From Nostoc sp. FACHB-892 (lineage in GTDB: Bacteria > Cyanobacteriota > Cyanobacteriia > Cyanobacteriales > Nostocaceae): a DNA stretch of 51,435 bases. A program made the position numbers and the translations under genes. The notes beneath the pieces are model-generated. The model was not told the DNA's origin. It worked only from the letters and a program-made list of their open reading frames with translations, and made no database searches. The stretch covers positions 1 to 51,435 of the forward strand of contig NZ_JACJTR010000043.1 in NCBI RefSeq assembly GCF_014698795.1. Reading direction: 5' to 3'. Of this stretch, positions 26,493 through 34,412 are shown piece after piece (positions within the stretch are counted from its first letter, which is position 1; each line of letters starts with the position of its first letter).

Positions 26493-27095
26493 CAGGCTAA
26501 ATACTATATAAGTTTTTAAGGCTTTAATCTTATCTCAACTCTAAAATAATTAACTCATATAAGCTATCTCTATTTTTTCTGATAATGATAAATAGAAGTG
26601 ATTGACAAAATCAGGTTTTTAATAATAGGGTTACGAACCATAACAGTTTGGCAAAATTGAAGGACGTAGAGCTGCGTTGTGGGAGTAAAAGTAATTGTTG
26701 TTAACTATTGCTACTGTGATAGCCTAGAATACACTCGAGCTAAGGTAGCTCTTGTTGCTAGGGGAGAAAATGCCATACTTGAATGACTTGCTCTAAGGCA
26801 ATTACAAGTAATAGAATATCCAGATGGTTCTCCTGCAAAGACGTGATCGCTCCTCTATACATAAGAGCTTGTTCCAGTTCCATTATCCCAAGCTGGCAAT
26901 CGTAGGCTGTGGAGGGGAGTTGTTGCTTTTGGCAGGGGGAGGCGATCGCTTAGGTTAGGCGCACTTTCACAAAAATACTCTACCGAGTTATTCACATCGA
27001 TAGAGTATATAAATTTACTATAATCATCTTTTAGCAGTGTTCATTTTATAATTTGATACCTATTTATACCTCTGTATAAATGCTGGAAATCTTGT
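26493..27095. other. Gene-free stretch upstream of the Rrf2 gene
   Basis: It contains the Rrf2 5' region, a dispersed-repeat fragment at 26891-26940 related to 17641-17690, and HIP1 sites near 26940. No convincing gene. Confidence 0.4.
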
Positions 27096-27338
27096 CTACA
27101 GCCCATATTCATGCACACGGGTACGCACGTTGAAGCCAGTAGGCGTGATATCTTGAGTTTCACCATTTGCACCCTGGCGCACTATGACATTTCTACCTGA
27201 CTCTAACGGTCGTAGCTCACTCCAATAAATATTTTCGCCACAGAGAGCAATTTGTCGCAACCCTATTGTACGTGCGGTAATTAAGTCTGTTGTTATGGGC
27301 GATCGCCAAGATCCATAAGATGCCACTTCTGCTTTCAT
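27096..27338 (-). pseudogene. N-terminal fragment of an S9-family (acylaminoacyl-type) peptidase
   Basis: The 80 residues read YGSWRSPITTDLITARTIGL, then LCGENIYWSELRPLESGRNV and FNVRTRVHEYGL. This is the first beta-propeller blade of bacterial S9 peptidases, which are normally about 640 residues and continue after HEYG. The frame stops straight after HEYGL and no further homology follows, so the catalytic alpha/beta-hydrolase domain is missing. Confidence 0.8.
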
Positions 27339-27844
27339 TACGCTCTATTCTGCTCCCTGTTCCCAAAAATTATACATTGTGTGTAGAGACAAAACTCAAA
27401 CACACCCCCTTATACTAATCCGTAATTTGTAATCCTAGCCTCTGACTAGAAGCACTTCCTTTAACCAGGAATCTTGTTCAAATAAGGATGACAAGGCTTG
27501 TCTAAGGAATTGTTAGTAGCAAATGGTAAAATCACGGCAGTAGGAATACCATACGCTCATCCCCATAATCTCAAACAGTCTATTTTGGATCTTGATGTGG
27601 CCCCGTGAGATTAAACACTGTTTGTGCTTTCGTGAAAAGAAAGTTCTATTAGTTGAAGTTTCATTGGCACTAGCCGAAAAATAGCAAATACTACTATTAG
27701 TATAGTTGACAAGTCGTTACCATTAAATCTATGTGAGTATGCATAAAATCATTTTTCAAGAATACACAACACCTCAAGCATTTTATTCTGTGCAACTTTA
27801 TAGAGAATTGATATAAATAAAAACCTAGTACTTAGAAATCGCTG
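27339..27844. other. Gene-free stretch before the MFS gene
   Basis: It presumably holds the promoter of the MFS gene. ttgaca at 27707-27712 is a possible -35 box, but no convincing -10 at the right distance is seen. No other feature. Confidence 0.35.
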
Positions 27845-29026
27845 ATGAATCAAAAATTTTGGATTACTGCCTTAATTGCTTTTATTAACTCCCTGAGTTT
27901 GACAATTTTAATTCCGATTATTTATCTTTATGGGAAACGATTTGGTTTAAGCGATTTCCAAACGAGTTTGTTATTTTCAATCTACTCTGTCGCTCAATTT
28001 CTGGCAACTCCTGTTATTGGGAAACTTTCGGATCGCTTTGGGCGCAAACCTTTATTGATTATTAGTTTAGCTGGGACTGTAATTGCTAACTTAATCGCTG
28101 GAACTGCTACAACAGCAGTTGTTCTCTTTTTAGCACGATTTCTGGATGGCATAACTGGAGGCAATGCTTCTGTTGCTCAGGCAATTATTTCAGATGTCAC
28201 CACTTCAGAAAACCGAGCTAGAGGATTTGGGATTTATGGAGCAGCATCTGGTTTAGGTTTTGTATTAGGCCCAGTTACGAGTTTGCTAGCGCAGCAGATT
28301 TCTTTGGGGATGGCTTTTTTAGTTTCTGGTGCAGTTGCATTTGTAGGACTTTTAGTCACAATTTTTCTTTTACCTGAAACCCTACAAAACAAAGCCGATA
28401 AGGCACGAAATATCTTTGATCTAGGTTTAGGAAATTTAATTAGGGGTTTAGCTATTCCGAAAGTTGGTATACTTTTAGTCATCAACTTTTTTATTGGCAC
28501 TACGTTCACAATTTTTACTTATGCTTTTCAACCCTACTTTATTAATGTGTTGGGTCAAAATAGTCAGTCTTTGACACTGATGTTTCTAGTTTTTGGAGTC
28601 CTGGGGGTAATTATGCAGACTTGGGGCGTTTCAATTCTCAATCAGAAATTTAATATAGTAAATATATTATTTTTCAGTTTATTTATCCGCAGTTTGTCAT
28701 TTATTCTCATGCCAATTTGGGAAAACATTATTTATTTTGTGGGAGTTGTCATATTATTTTCTCTATTCAACTCTCTAGTCCAACCCACGATCAATACACT
28801 AATTTCTCTGAATGCTAAAGCACAAGAGCAGGGAACTGCTTTAGGTTTGAACGCATCTTATTTAAGTATCTCTAATGGTATTGGGCCTATAATTGCTGGA
28901 ACGCTCATTCATCAATCGCATCCCATAACCTACGGCTATCCTTTATATCTAGCTGGAATTTTAACTTTTTTAGTATTATTTTTAGCGGTAGTTAGTCGCC
29001 AAAGCTACGTGCCGCAATTAAAGTAA
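27845..29026 (+). CDS. MFS efflux transporter (TetA-like DHA1 type)
   Basis: 393 residues with about 12 hydrophobic segments. The MFS motif between TM2 and TM3 is GKLSDRFGRK (59-68). Motif C-like sequence in TM5 is GAASGLGFVLGPVTSLL, characteristic of drug/H+ antiporters. FLDGITGGNASVAQAIISDV in TM4 is typical of tetracycline-resistance-like exporters. Substrate unknown. It is a monocistronic-looking gene about 5.4 kb from the biosynthetic cluster start and not obviously part of it. Confidence 0.88.
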   Translation: MNQKFWITALIAFINSLSLTILIPIIYLYGKRFGLSDFQTSLLFSIYSVAQFLATPVIGKLSDRFGRKPLLIISLAGTVIANLIAGTATTAVVLFLARFLDGITGGNASVAQAIISDVTTSENRARGFGIYGAASGLGFVLGPVTSLLAQQISLGMAFLVSGAVAFVGLLVTIFLLPETLQNKADKARNIFDLGLGNLIRGLAIPKVGILLVINFFIGTTFTIFTYAFQPYFINVLGQNSQSLTLMFLVFGVLGVIMQTWGVSILNQKFNIVNILFFSLFIRSLSFILMPIWENIIYFVGVVILFSLFNSLVQPTINTLISLNAKAQEQGTALGLNASYLSISNGIGPIIAGTLIHQSHPITYGYPLYLAGILTFLVLFLAVVSRQSYVPQLK

Positions 29027-29145
29027 AAATATTAGATAGTCGATTCCAGGAGTAGTAGATTAAGTCAATCACTCCCAAGTGATATCTGGATTTTGGAATA
29101 GTGGCAATTGAAAGACATCCATCAAACTGACGAGAGTTAGCTCAA

Positions 29146-29265
29146 TCACTTTGCTGATTTACTTAAAACATCTTTAATGCTGCAATTTTCCAGATAATTG
29201 AGAAATTCTTCGGCAAGAGACTCGTATTTTTCAGAGATTTGCTGTATCTTATTAATTCCATGCAA
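29146..29265 (-). CDS. Possible very small protein or gene tail
   Basis: 39 residues from a TTG: LHGINKIQQISEKYESLAEE, then FLNYLENCSIKDVLSKSAK. The amphipathic composition looks real and aaggaagg lies upstream. It may equally be the end of a lost gene. It is divergent from the gene at 29336. Confidence 0.2.
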   Translation of the reverse strand: MHGINKIQQISEKYESLAEEFLNYLENCSIKDVLSKSAK

Positions 29266-29335
29266 ATTATTTACACCTACCTTCCTTAACTTTACCCATC
29301 CAAATTTTAAGCCAATGCCTTCGAGGGAACAGCCA

Positions 29336-29623
29336 ATGAATACTTCTAATGAGATACAGACAAAGAAGATCATCATAAAATCCGACAAGCTTACCCTGAG
29401 ACAGATGAAGTTAATTGAAGAAGCAGAAGACCAGCTTCTTCAAGCTAATGCTGTCAATTCATCAACCCCTGTGGTTGAGGAAAAATCAGTAGTGATTCAA
29501 GAGCCAAAAGAACCGAACTACATTCCATTACGGGGTAATCCCATAGTTCAATCGGTGGGCAAATCAGGCTGGCAGATTTCTGATATCTGGCGGGATATCC
29601 GCGTAGATGATTTCTGCGGGTGA
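29336..29623 (+). CDS. Hypothetical protein
   Basis: 95 residues: a Lys-rich start (NTSNEIQTKKIIIKSDKLTL), a helix (LIEEAEDQLLQANA), an acidic linker (VVEEKSVVIQEPKEPNYIP) and an end WQISDIWRDIRVDDFCG. The ATG at 29336 has gaggga 8-13 nt upstream; an ATG at 29315 in the same frame would add seven residues. Family unknown. It precedes another unknown gene by 127 bp on the same strand. Confidence 0.55.
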   Translation: MNTSNEIQTKKIIIKSDKLTLRQMKLIEEAEDQLLQANAVNSSTPVVEEKSVVIQEPKEPNYIPLRGNPIVQSVGKSGWQISDIWRDIRVDDFCG

Positions 29624-29750
29624 AATCTTGGTAAAAATAGGTGAAAAAAATACCTTGCTGTTGTGTGTACGCACTGTCACAAACAGAAGTTTTCTTTTGA
29701 TAAAGAAGCCTAAAAAATAATCAACGATAGCACTAAAATTGAATGTATAG

Positions 29751-30437
29751 ATGCTTAGGCGACTCATCGCAGGCATCGCAATGGCATCAGGTTGTTTAAT
29801 GGGTAAACGAAAGAGAAGACATCACAAGACATCCTTCCCTTGGATGCTAGAAGAAAAGAATCTGTTCATTACAAGGACTGGTAACGAAATAGTTACAGAT
29901 GCAGGATGGGAGAAAATTTCATTTGAAGAAGCCAGAAAACTATTTAGTCGCGAAACTTTTCAAGAGTGGTACGAACTGTTCTTAGAAAATACAGATATCT
30001 TGGAAATACTTTCAGAATCTAACGTCGATATAGATTTAGATGATGAATCAGCAATAGATAACTTTTTACTTCGGAGCAACTGGACACCAAAACAAGTCAA
30101 TTTAGTTGTAGCGAAGGCTATCTATAAAAATCATGCCTGGGTAAGAGGATTACTGATTTCTACACCTGATGTTGAAGAACCCAACTTTCACAATTATGAA
30201 ATGGAGGCAATTCGTTTAGGAGTCCAATTGCGAAAATATATCTTTGAGGATATTCCAGTAATTAATGACTGCAAAAATGCTGTCAGATATTTACATGGGA
30301 GATACGCCCTCATTGGCTGGCAACCAAGAAATTGTGTGACAGCAGCTCACAACCTAAAAATATCTCAAGCTACTAAGGTTTACAATGAACTTCTCTGGGA
30401 TGAAGATTGGGTAGATGAAGAAGACGAAATTTATTAG
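29751..30437 (+). CDS. Hypothetical protein
   Basis: 228 residues, mostly helical and acidic, with a basic head (GKRKRRHHKTSFPWMLEEKN). Notable segments are FSRETFQEWYELFLENTDIL, SNWTPKQVNLVVAKAIYKN and WQPRNCVTAAHNLKISQATK, with the acidic end DEDWVDEEDEIY. The first hydrophobic stretch (RLIAGIAMASGCLM) looks like untranslated or signal-like sequence, so a start at the ATG near 29799 is plausible. No family recognised. Confidence 0.55.
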   Translation: MLRRLIAGIAMASGCLMGKRKRRHHKTSFPWMLEEKNLFITRTGNEIVTDAGWEKISFEEARKLFSRETFQEWYELFLENTDILEILSESNVDIDLDDESAIDNFLLRSNWTPKQVNLVVAKAIYKNHAWVRGLLISTPDVEEPNFHNYEMEAIRLGVQLRKYIFEDIPVINDCKNAVRYLHGRYALIGWQPRNCVTAAHNLKISQATKVYNELLWDEDWVDEEDEIY

Positions 30438-30547
30438 TCAAGAACAAAAAACTCTACAACACTGGAAAATATGCTCCTCATTACTGATAACTGGATAATA
30501 ATAGAGTTACCGGGAAATAAGATCAGAAATCTTTGAAGAGCTTAAGA

Positions 30548-30583
30548 GCGATGGCGTAACCGTCATGAGCCAGTGGCGATCGC
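30548..30583. repeat. 36-bp dispersed HIP1-containing repeat, copy 2
   Basis: 33 of 36 bases match 21133-21168. Confidence 0.65.
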
Positions 30584-30902
30584 TCTAGTAATAACCTAAC
30601 GTGGGTGCAGCGTAGAGGCTCTTTCAAGCGATTTATGGACGGATACTTGAAGCGGGGTAAAGCACCTAACAGAAATTGTTGAACTTTTTTATCCCCCTAG
30701 ACTAAGGCAACCGCCTGAGCAACTTTTGTAAACTATCTTTACACCAAGTCAACGTCATAGTTGCATTGTGCCTATAATAAGTTACGGCTAACTATAACTG
30801 GAAGTTAGCACCCTGTAAATGGTTATCGCTTGGATTACGCATCAAAGGCGATACCAAAGACAAACAAAATTTATCGGCAGCGCAATAGTTTATATTCCGT
30901 TG

Positions 30903-30931
30903 CCAACATGCACCCCGCGATCGCATGTTGG
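30903..30931. repeat. Hairpin with HIP1-like loop
   Basis: ccaacatgc (30903-30911) and gcatgttgg (30923-30931) are perfect complements. cgcgatcgc lies across the loop and right arm. Confidence 0.5.
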
Positions 30932-31059
30932 TGAAAGTGTTATGTATCAAGGAAAGTAGTTTTTATCGTAGTTTTTGCCGGATAAAAGATAAGGGCTAGT
31001 TATTTTGTGTTGACTACGGGCGATCGCTCTTGTGACTTTAACTAAAAGTTGTCACAATC

Positions 31060-31379
31060 GAACAACTTATGCCTTGGATTGAACTCGGACAACTTATGCT
31101 TGGATCGAGGAGTAGAAGGAGATATAACTTAGAGTCCGGTTGATGTTACTGCTTCGCTTGCAGGCTGAACTGTTGGTAGGGCTGAATATTCGGCAGGAGT
31201 AAGCCTAACTTTTGGACAACTTTTAGCTGGTTTTTCAACTGTGTGACAAGTAATGCCTTGGTTTCCAACTTTGAGGCAACTTTTGGCTGTATTAGTTTTA
31301 TGGCAGAAGAAATTTGCCTACGATAGTATCAGTGTTTCACGTTCAAAGGCGGACAACTTATCCCTTGTGGTTTGAACAG
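31060..31379. repeat. Array of degenerate ~27-30-bp repeats
   Basis: Copies start at 31060 (gaacaacttatgccttgg), 31087 (ggacaacttatgcttgg), 31214 (ggacaacttttagctgg), 31244 (tgacaagtaatgccttgg), 31274 (aggcaacttttggctg) and 31351 (ggacaacttatcccttg). The three at 31214, 31244 and 31274 are exactly 30 bp apart and most are followed by a caactt- or gaac-type trinucleotide-rich tail. The layout is like multiple transposase sites at the ends of Tn7-like or IS21-like elements. No such transposase gene is in the window. Confidence 0.6.
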
Positions 31380-31570
31380 ATTTTGTCTAAAGTCACAACT
31401 GTCACTGTAAGCATAAGATGAGCAATTTGCTTGCTTTATGCTTTCAAAGCAGGTTGCTCAATTTATTGGTACTAAGATAAGCCACAAAGCAGTTACCTAC
31501 CTCAACTCCTAAAAATTCCTTTAAGTGAAAGTAGGGCAACGCAAAAATAAGCATTTCAGGCTTTTAAAGC

Positions 31571-31615
31571 GGCCACTTTATGCTTTAATTCCGGCCACTT
31601 TATCCCTTAAGTTAC
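31571..31615. repeat. Pair of ggccactttat-type repeats, 22 bp apart
   Basis: ggccactttatgctttaatt at 31571 and ggccactttatcccttaagt at 31593. The paired layout closely parallels ggcaagcttatcctttaatt at 21219 and ggcaatcttttcctttaagt at 21242, 23 bp apart. Confidence 0.55.
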
Positions 31616-31775
31616 AATTTTCAACCATAAGCTGTCCGTCGCGGACAACGTATGGTTACAGTCACACACAAGCTTGTGAACAATAACTTTTAGTCTAGTT
31701 CCCGGTGCGAAACTCCAAACCTTTACGGCAATTGACATACTTTGATTCAGCAACGCCCAATCGCTCATAAGGTTT

Positions 31776-31803
31776 GTTGACTGCTAACCGATTAGCAGTC
31801 AAC
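31776..31803 (-). terminator. Likely terminator of the glutamate-cysteine ligase gene
   Basis: A perfect 12-bp stem (gttgactgctaa, loop ccga, ttagcagtcaac) begins 53 bp beyond the gshA stop. It lacks a long T-run, so the terminator role is inferred from stem strength and position. Confidence 0.55.
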
Positions 31804-31856
31804 AGGAAAAATCTCAAGTCAGATGTACAATATTTGGACTAATTCGCCATGCCTGA

Positions 31857-32996
31857 TTAAGCGAGCAAGAAAGAACACAATTTGTTTTCTAGTTCTACTT
31901 CGCGTTCTTGTGTAGCCACAATAGCTTGGGTGATCACATGCTGACAGTCAAAACCAACGCGATGTAGTTGTAGCCACTGTTGAGCTTCATTGCCTTCGCA
32001 CAAAATTTTATGCAAAGGAGAAAGAAAACAGCTAAAGCCTTGTTGTTTAGCGATTGCCCAAACTTCTTGATATAATTCTGCGATCCAATCTCTGGCTAAA
32101 ATCATTCTGCCATCTTGCCAATGTTGCAGTCGGGCATCGAGACTGGCACTAGCGGCTGCTAATTCGTTATTAGTGGTGAGGGCTATTAGTTCGTCTGGCG
32201 AAAAGGTGCTGTTAATTAAGGGATCTAAATCGGGATTGTCTATTATCTGCAACAAACGGGCTTCTAACAATGCGGTAATTGCCAGTAAAGCAATAGGATC
32301 TATGACTAAATCACAAATTCGTAGTTCTAGACGATTTAGATCATAAGGACGGCGATCTCCATTTGGACGCACTGATACCCATAAATGCCGGACATTTTGC
32401 ATTGTTCCAGCTATTAATTGTTCTTCTACCCATTGAATATGATGGGCGTGGCTAGTAAATAATGGCACGTATGCGGGAGTTTGGGGAAAGACACTCCAAC
32501 GAGTTGAGTGATAGCCAGTGGCTTTACCATTAAAAAAGGGCGATGACGCACTCAGGGCAAGAAATAACGGTGCTTCTAAACGGATGAGGCGACAAGCCAG
32601 CATTAATATTTCTGGATCACTAATACCTATATTTATATGTATACTGGCTGTAACTACATCCGTGCCGTAGGTTTGCTCAATATAGTCATGATATGGATTT
32701 GTGGGGTCGGAACGAAAGAAGTGATCGCCTCCACCCAAAGACAGCGTACTTCCGGGTATGAGAGTGTAGTTACCCAAATGCTGGAGATATTTTCGTAATA
32801 CTCTTCGCGGTTGTAGTAAGGCACATAAAAGATTTTCGTAACTCGTGGATGGATGAGTTGTGTATTCTACGTTACGACTGTCTGGTTCCCGCACAAACCC
32901 CTTTAAGTCGGCAACAATCTTATCGGAGAGACCAATAATTTCACCTTGAGACGTACCGGTGTACATCTCAATCTCAAAGCCTTTCAAAAGTACCAT
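31857..32996 (-). CDS. gshA: Glutamate-cysteine ligase, cyanobacterial type
   Basis: 379 residues, the normal length for the cyanobacterial enzyme. It makes gamma-glutamylcysteine from Glu, Cys and ATP, the first step of glutathione synthesis in the cytosol. Recognised by MVLLKGFEIEMYTGTSQGEI at the start, GFVREPDSRNVEYTTHPS, IPGSTLSLGGGDHFFRSDPT, the core TASIHINIGISDPEILMLAC and the substrate/ATP region RPNGDRRPYDLNRLELRICD. A good ribosome site (aaggag) precedes the ATG. It is divergent from the biosynthetic cluster with 1.4 kb between, so it is probably a housekeeping gene and not part of the cluster. Confidence 0.93.
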   Translation of the reverse strand: MVLLKGFEIEMYTGTSQGEIIGLSDKIVADLKGFVREPDSRNVEYTTHPSTSYENLLCALLQPRRVLRKYLQHLGNYTLIPGSTLSLGGGDHFFRSDPTNPYHDYIEQTYGTDVVTASIHINIGISDPEILMLACRLIRLEAPLFLALSASSPFFNGKATGYHSTRWSVFPQTPAYVPLFTSHAHHIQWVEEQLIAGTMQNVRHLWVSVRPNGDRRPYDLNRLELRICDLVIDPIALLAITALLEARLLQIIDNPDLDPLINSTFSPDELIALTTNNELAAASASLDARLQHWQDGRMILARDWIAELYQEVWAIAKQQGFSCFLSPLHKILCEGNEAQQWLQLHRVGFDCQHVITQAIVATQEREVELENKLCSFLLA

Positions 32997-33959
32997 TTAC
33001 TTCTCCTTGGCTCTCCTAGCCTGTTAATTGTATCGAATTCTACAATTTTATATATTACCTTACGGTTATTTGAAGGTTAAGAATATTTTACGAGACTCTT
33101 TCCGTCGATCCAAATGGTTGTTAAACAGATACTTGTGTTCGGCTGTTTGACCCGTTGAAGAACTTCTTTGCCCCCAAAACGCTCACCCGCATTGGCAGTA
33201 GTGACCAAGACCCGCAAGTGTCTTTTGCTATTCGCAGCTTACCTGAGAGAGTTTTTTTTACAATATAGTCGGCTTTTCAAGCATGTTCTTACATTGCAAC
33301 CTGATTGCTTGACTTCCCAATGATGAACTTGCTCTGTTTTCCTAACTCGTGTAATAGGTCTATTAAATAAAGCTTATAAGTAGATTATATATAAAACTAT
33401 TAGTTAATTTTATTAAATTTTAGAAAATAATTAATAGAAGTAAATAATTGTAGTGTTAATGTTAGGTTTTGAGATTAGATATTTTAATAAGTCAAGTTAA
33501 TCTAAATCAAATATATAAAAACTGGAGTTAGATTTTTTAGAATCTCTTGATATCTGAAAACTAGTTATTTTTAACAATTCTGTCTTTTTGTTACATTTAT
33601 ATTCGGATAATTGATGCTGCTGCCTATACATATCATAAGAATAATCTATACATTAAGCGCAAAGAACCTTTGTTAGCAAAGATACCTTAAAGAATCTTAA
33701 ATACGCTCTGAATTGCCCTTATATACATACGAAAACAAATATGCAGTCTTTTTTTATACATTATATAAAAAAAACATTTATTAGAAAAATAAATAAGTAT
33801 AAAATAATACTCTCTTTATAGGGTAGTCATTTAGGAGATAGCAAGATATATTCAAGTAGTAATGACTTGATTAAATCAAGCTAGTAAGGTGATAGTGCAA
33901 ATCTAAATTTTGATCTTGCACATTTGAGCTAAGGTTTTAGTGTTGTATAACAATGGGAT

Positions 33960-34018
33960 AAGCATAGGTTATTTAGCTGCATCATATTTATGCTAAACCT
34001 TTTCTTTTGCCTATGCTT
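33960..34018 (+). promoter_or_regulatory. Structured element upstream of the cluster
   Basis: Outer arms aagcatagg (33960-33968) and cctatgctt (34010-34018) enclose inner arms tttagc and gctaaa. The alternative pairings share the GG, so a leader RNA switch is possible but unproven. Confidence 0.4.
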
Positions 34019-34031
34019 TTACTCTTAATAG

Positions 34032-34051
34032 CAAGCAACTTTTGTTGCTTG
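34032..34051 (+). terminator. Hairpin upstream of the cluster
   Basis: caagcaac, loop tttt, gttgcttg: a perfect 8-bp stem. It could end a small leader transcript started further upstream. Confidence 0.4.
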
Positions 34052-34412
34052 TGGTGTGTCCTCAATTTTAGAATACATATCTCTGTTTTTTAAAATTACT
34101 CAAACCTAGGAGGATACTGATTTTTGGAATTACTAAAAGTGGATAAAAGCGACTGTTAATTTGAGCAAGTCATAAATTAGCAGTTTGAATTTGAATAACT
34201 GACGTTGATAAAAATTTTCTTAGGCAAGAGTTTCAATTACTTCTAAACTTTGCCTGTATTTACTCGCGTACAGATTTAATAAACAACAACTTCTTCTTAT
34301 ATATTTATAACTTTGTCTTTTTTTCAAAGTTATAAATTTTAATGAATACTTATACTGTAAGCGAGTAAAGATTTTCAATTCTAGCTCAATTACTTTAGTA
34401 GGATTGGCACAA

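Larger units (their letters stand above)
30438..31856. other. 1.4-kb gene-free, repeat-rich region
   Basis: No credible coding frame. It contains a HIP1-type dispersed repeat, two hairpins and at least nine degenerate copies of a motif near gacaacttatgccttgg. Three of these are spaced exactly 30 bp. It looks like a transposon end or other protein-binding array. Confidence 0.6.
32997..34412. other. 1.4-kb A/T-rich intergenic region upstream of the biosynthetic cluster
   Basis: No coding frame. Very A/T-rich from about 33360 to 33830. Hairpins lie at 33960-34018 and 34032-34051. It probably carries the cluster promoter and a long leader. Confidence 0.5.

Noticed and set aside
31020..31680. A complete CRISPR-associated Tn7-like transposon
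   Set aside because: No tnsB, tnsC, tniQ or cas12k-like gene and no CRISPR repeat is found in the window; only end-like repeats are seen.
31857..32996. gshA as part of the cysteine-using cluster
   Set aside because: Opposite strand, 1.4 kb away with its own likely terminator, and a housekeeping gene in cyanobacteria.
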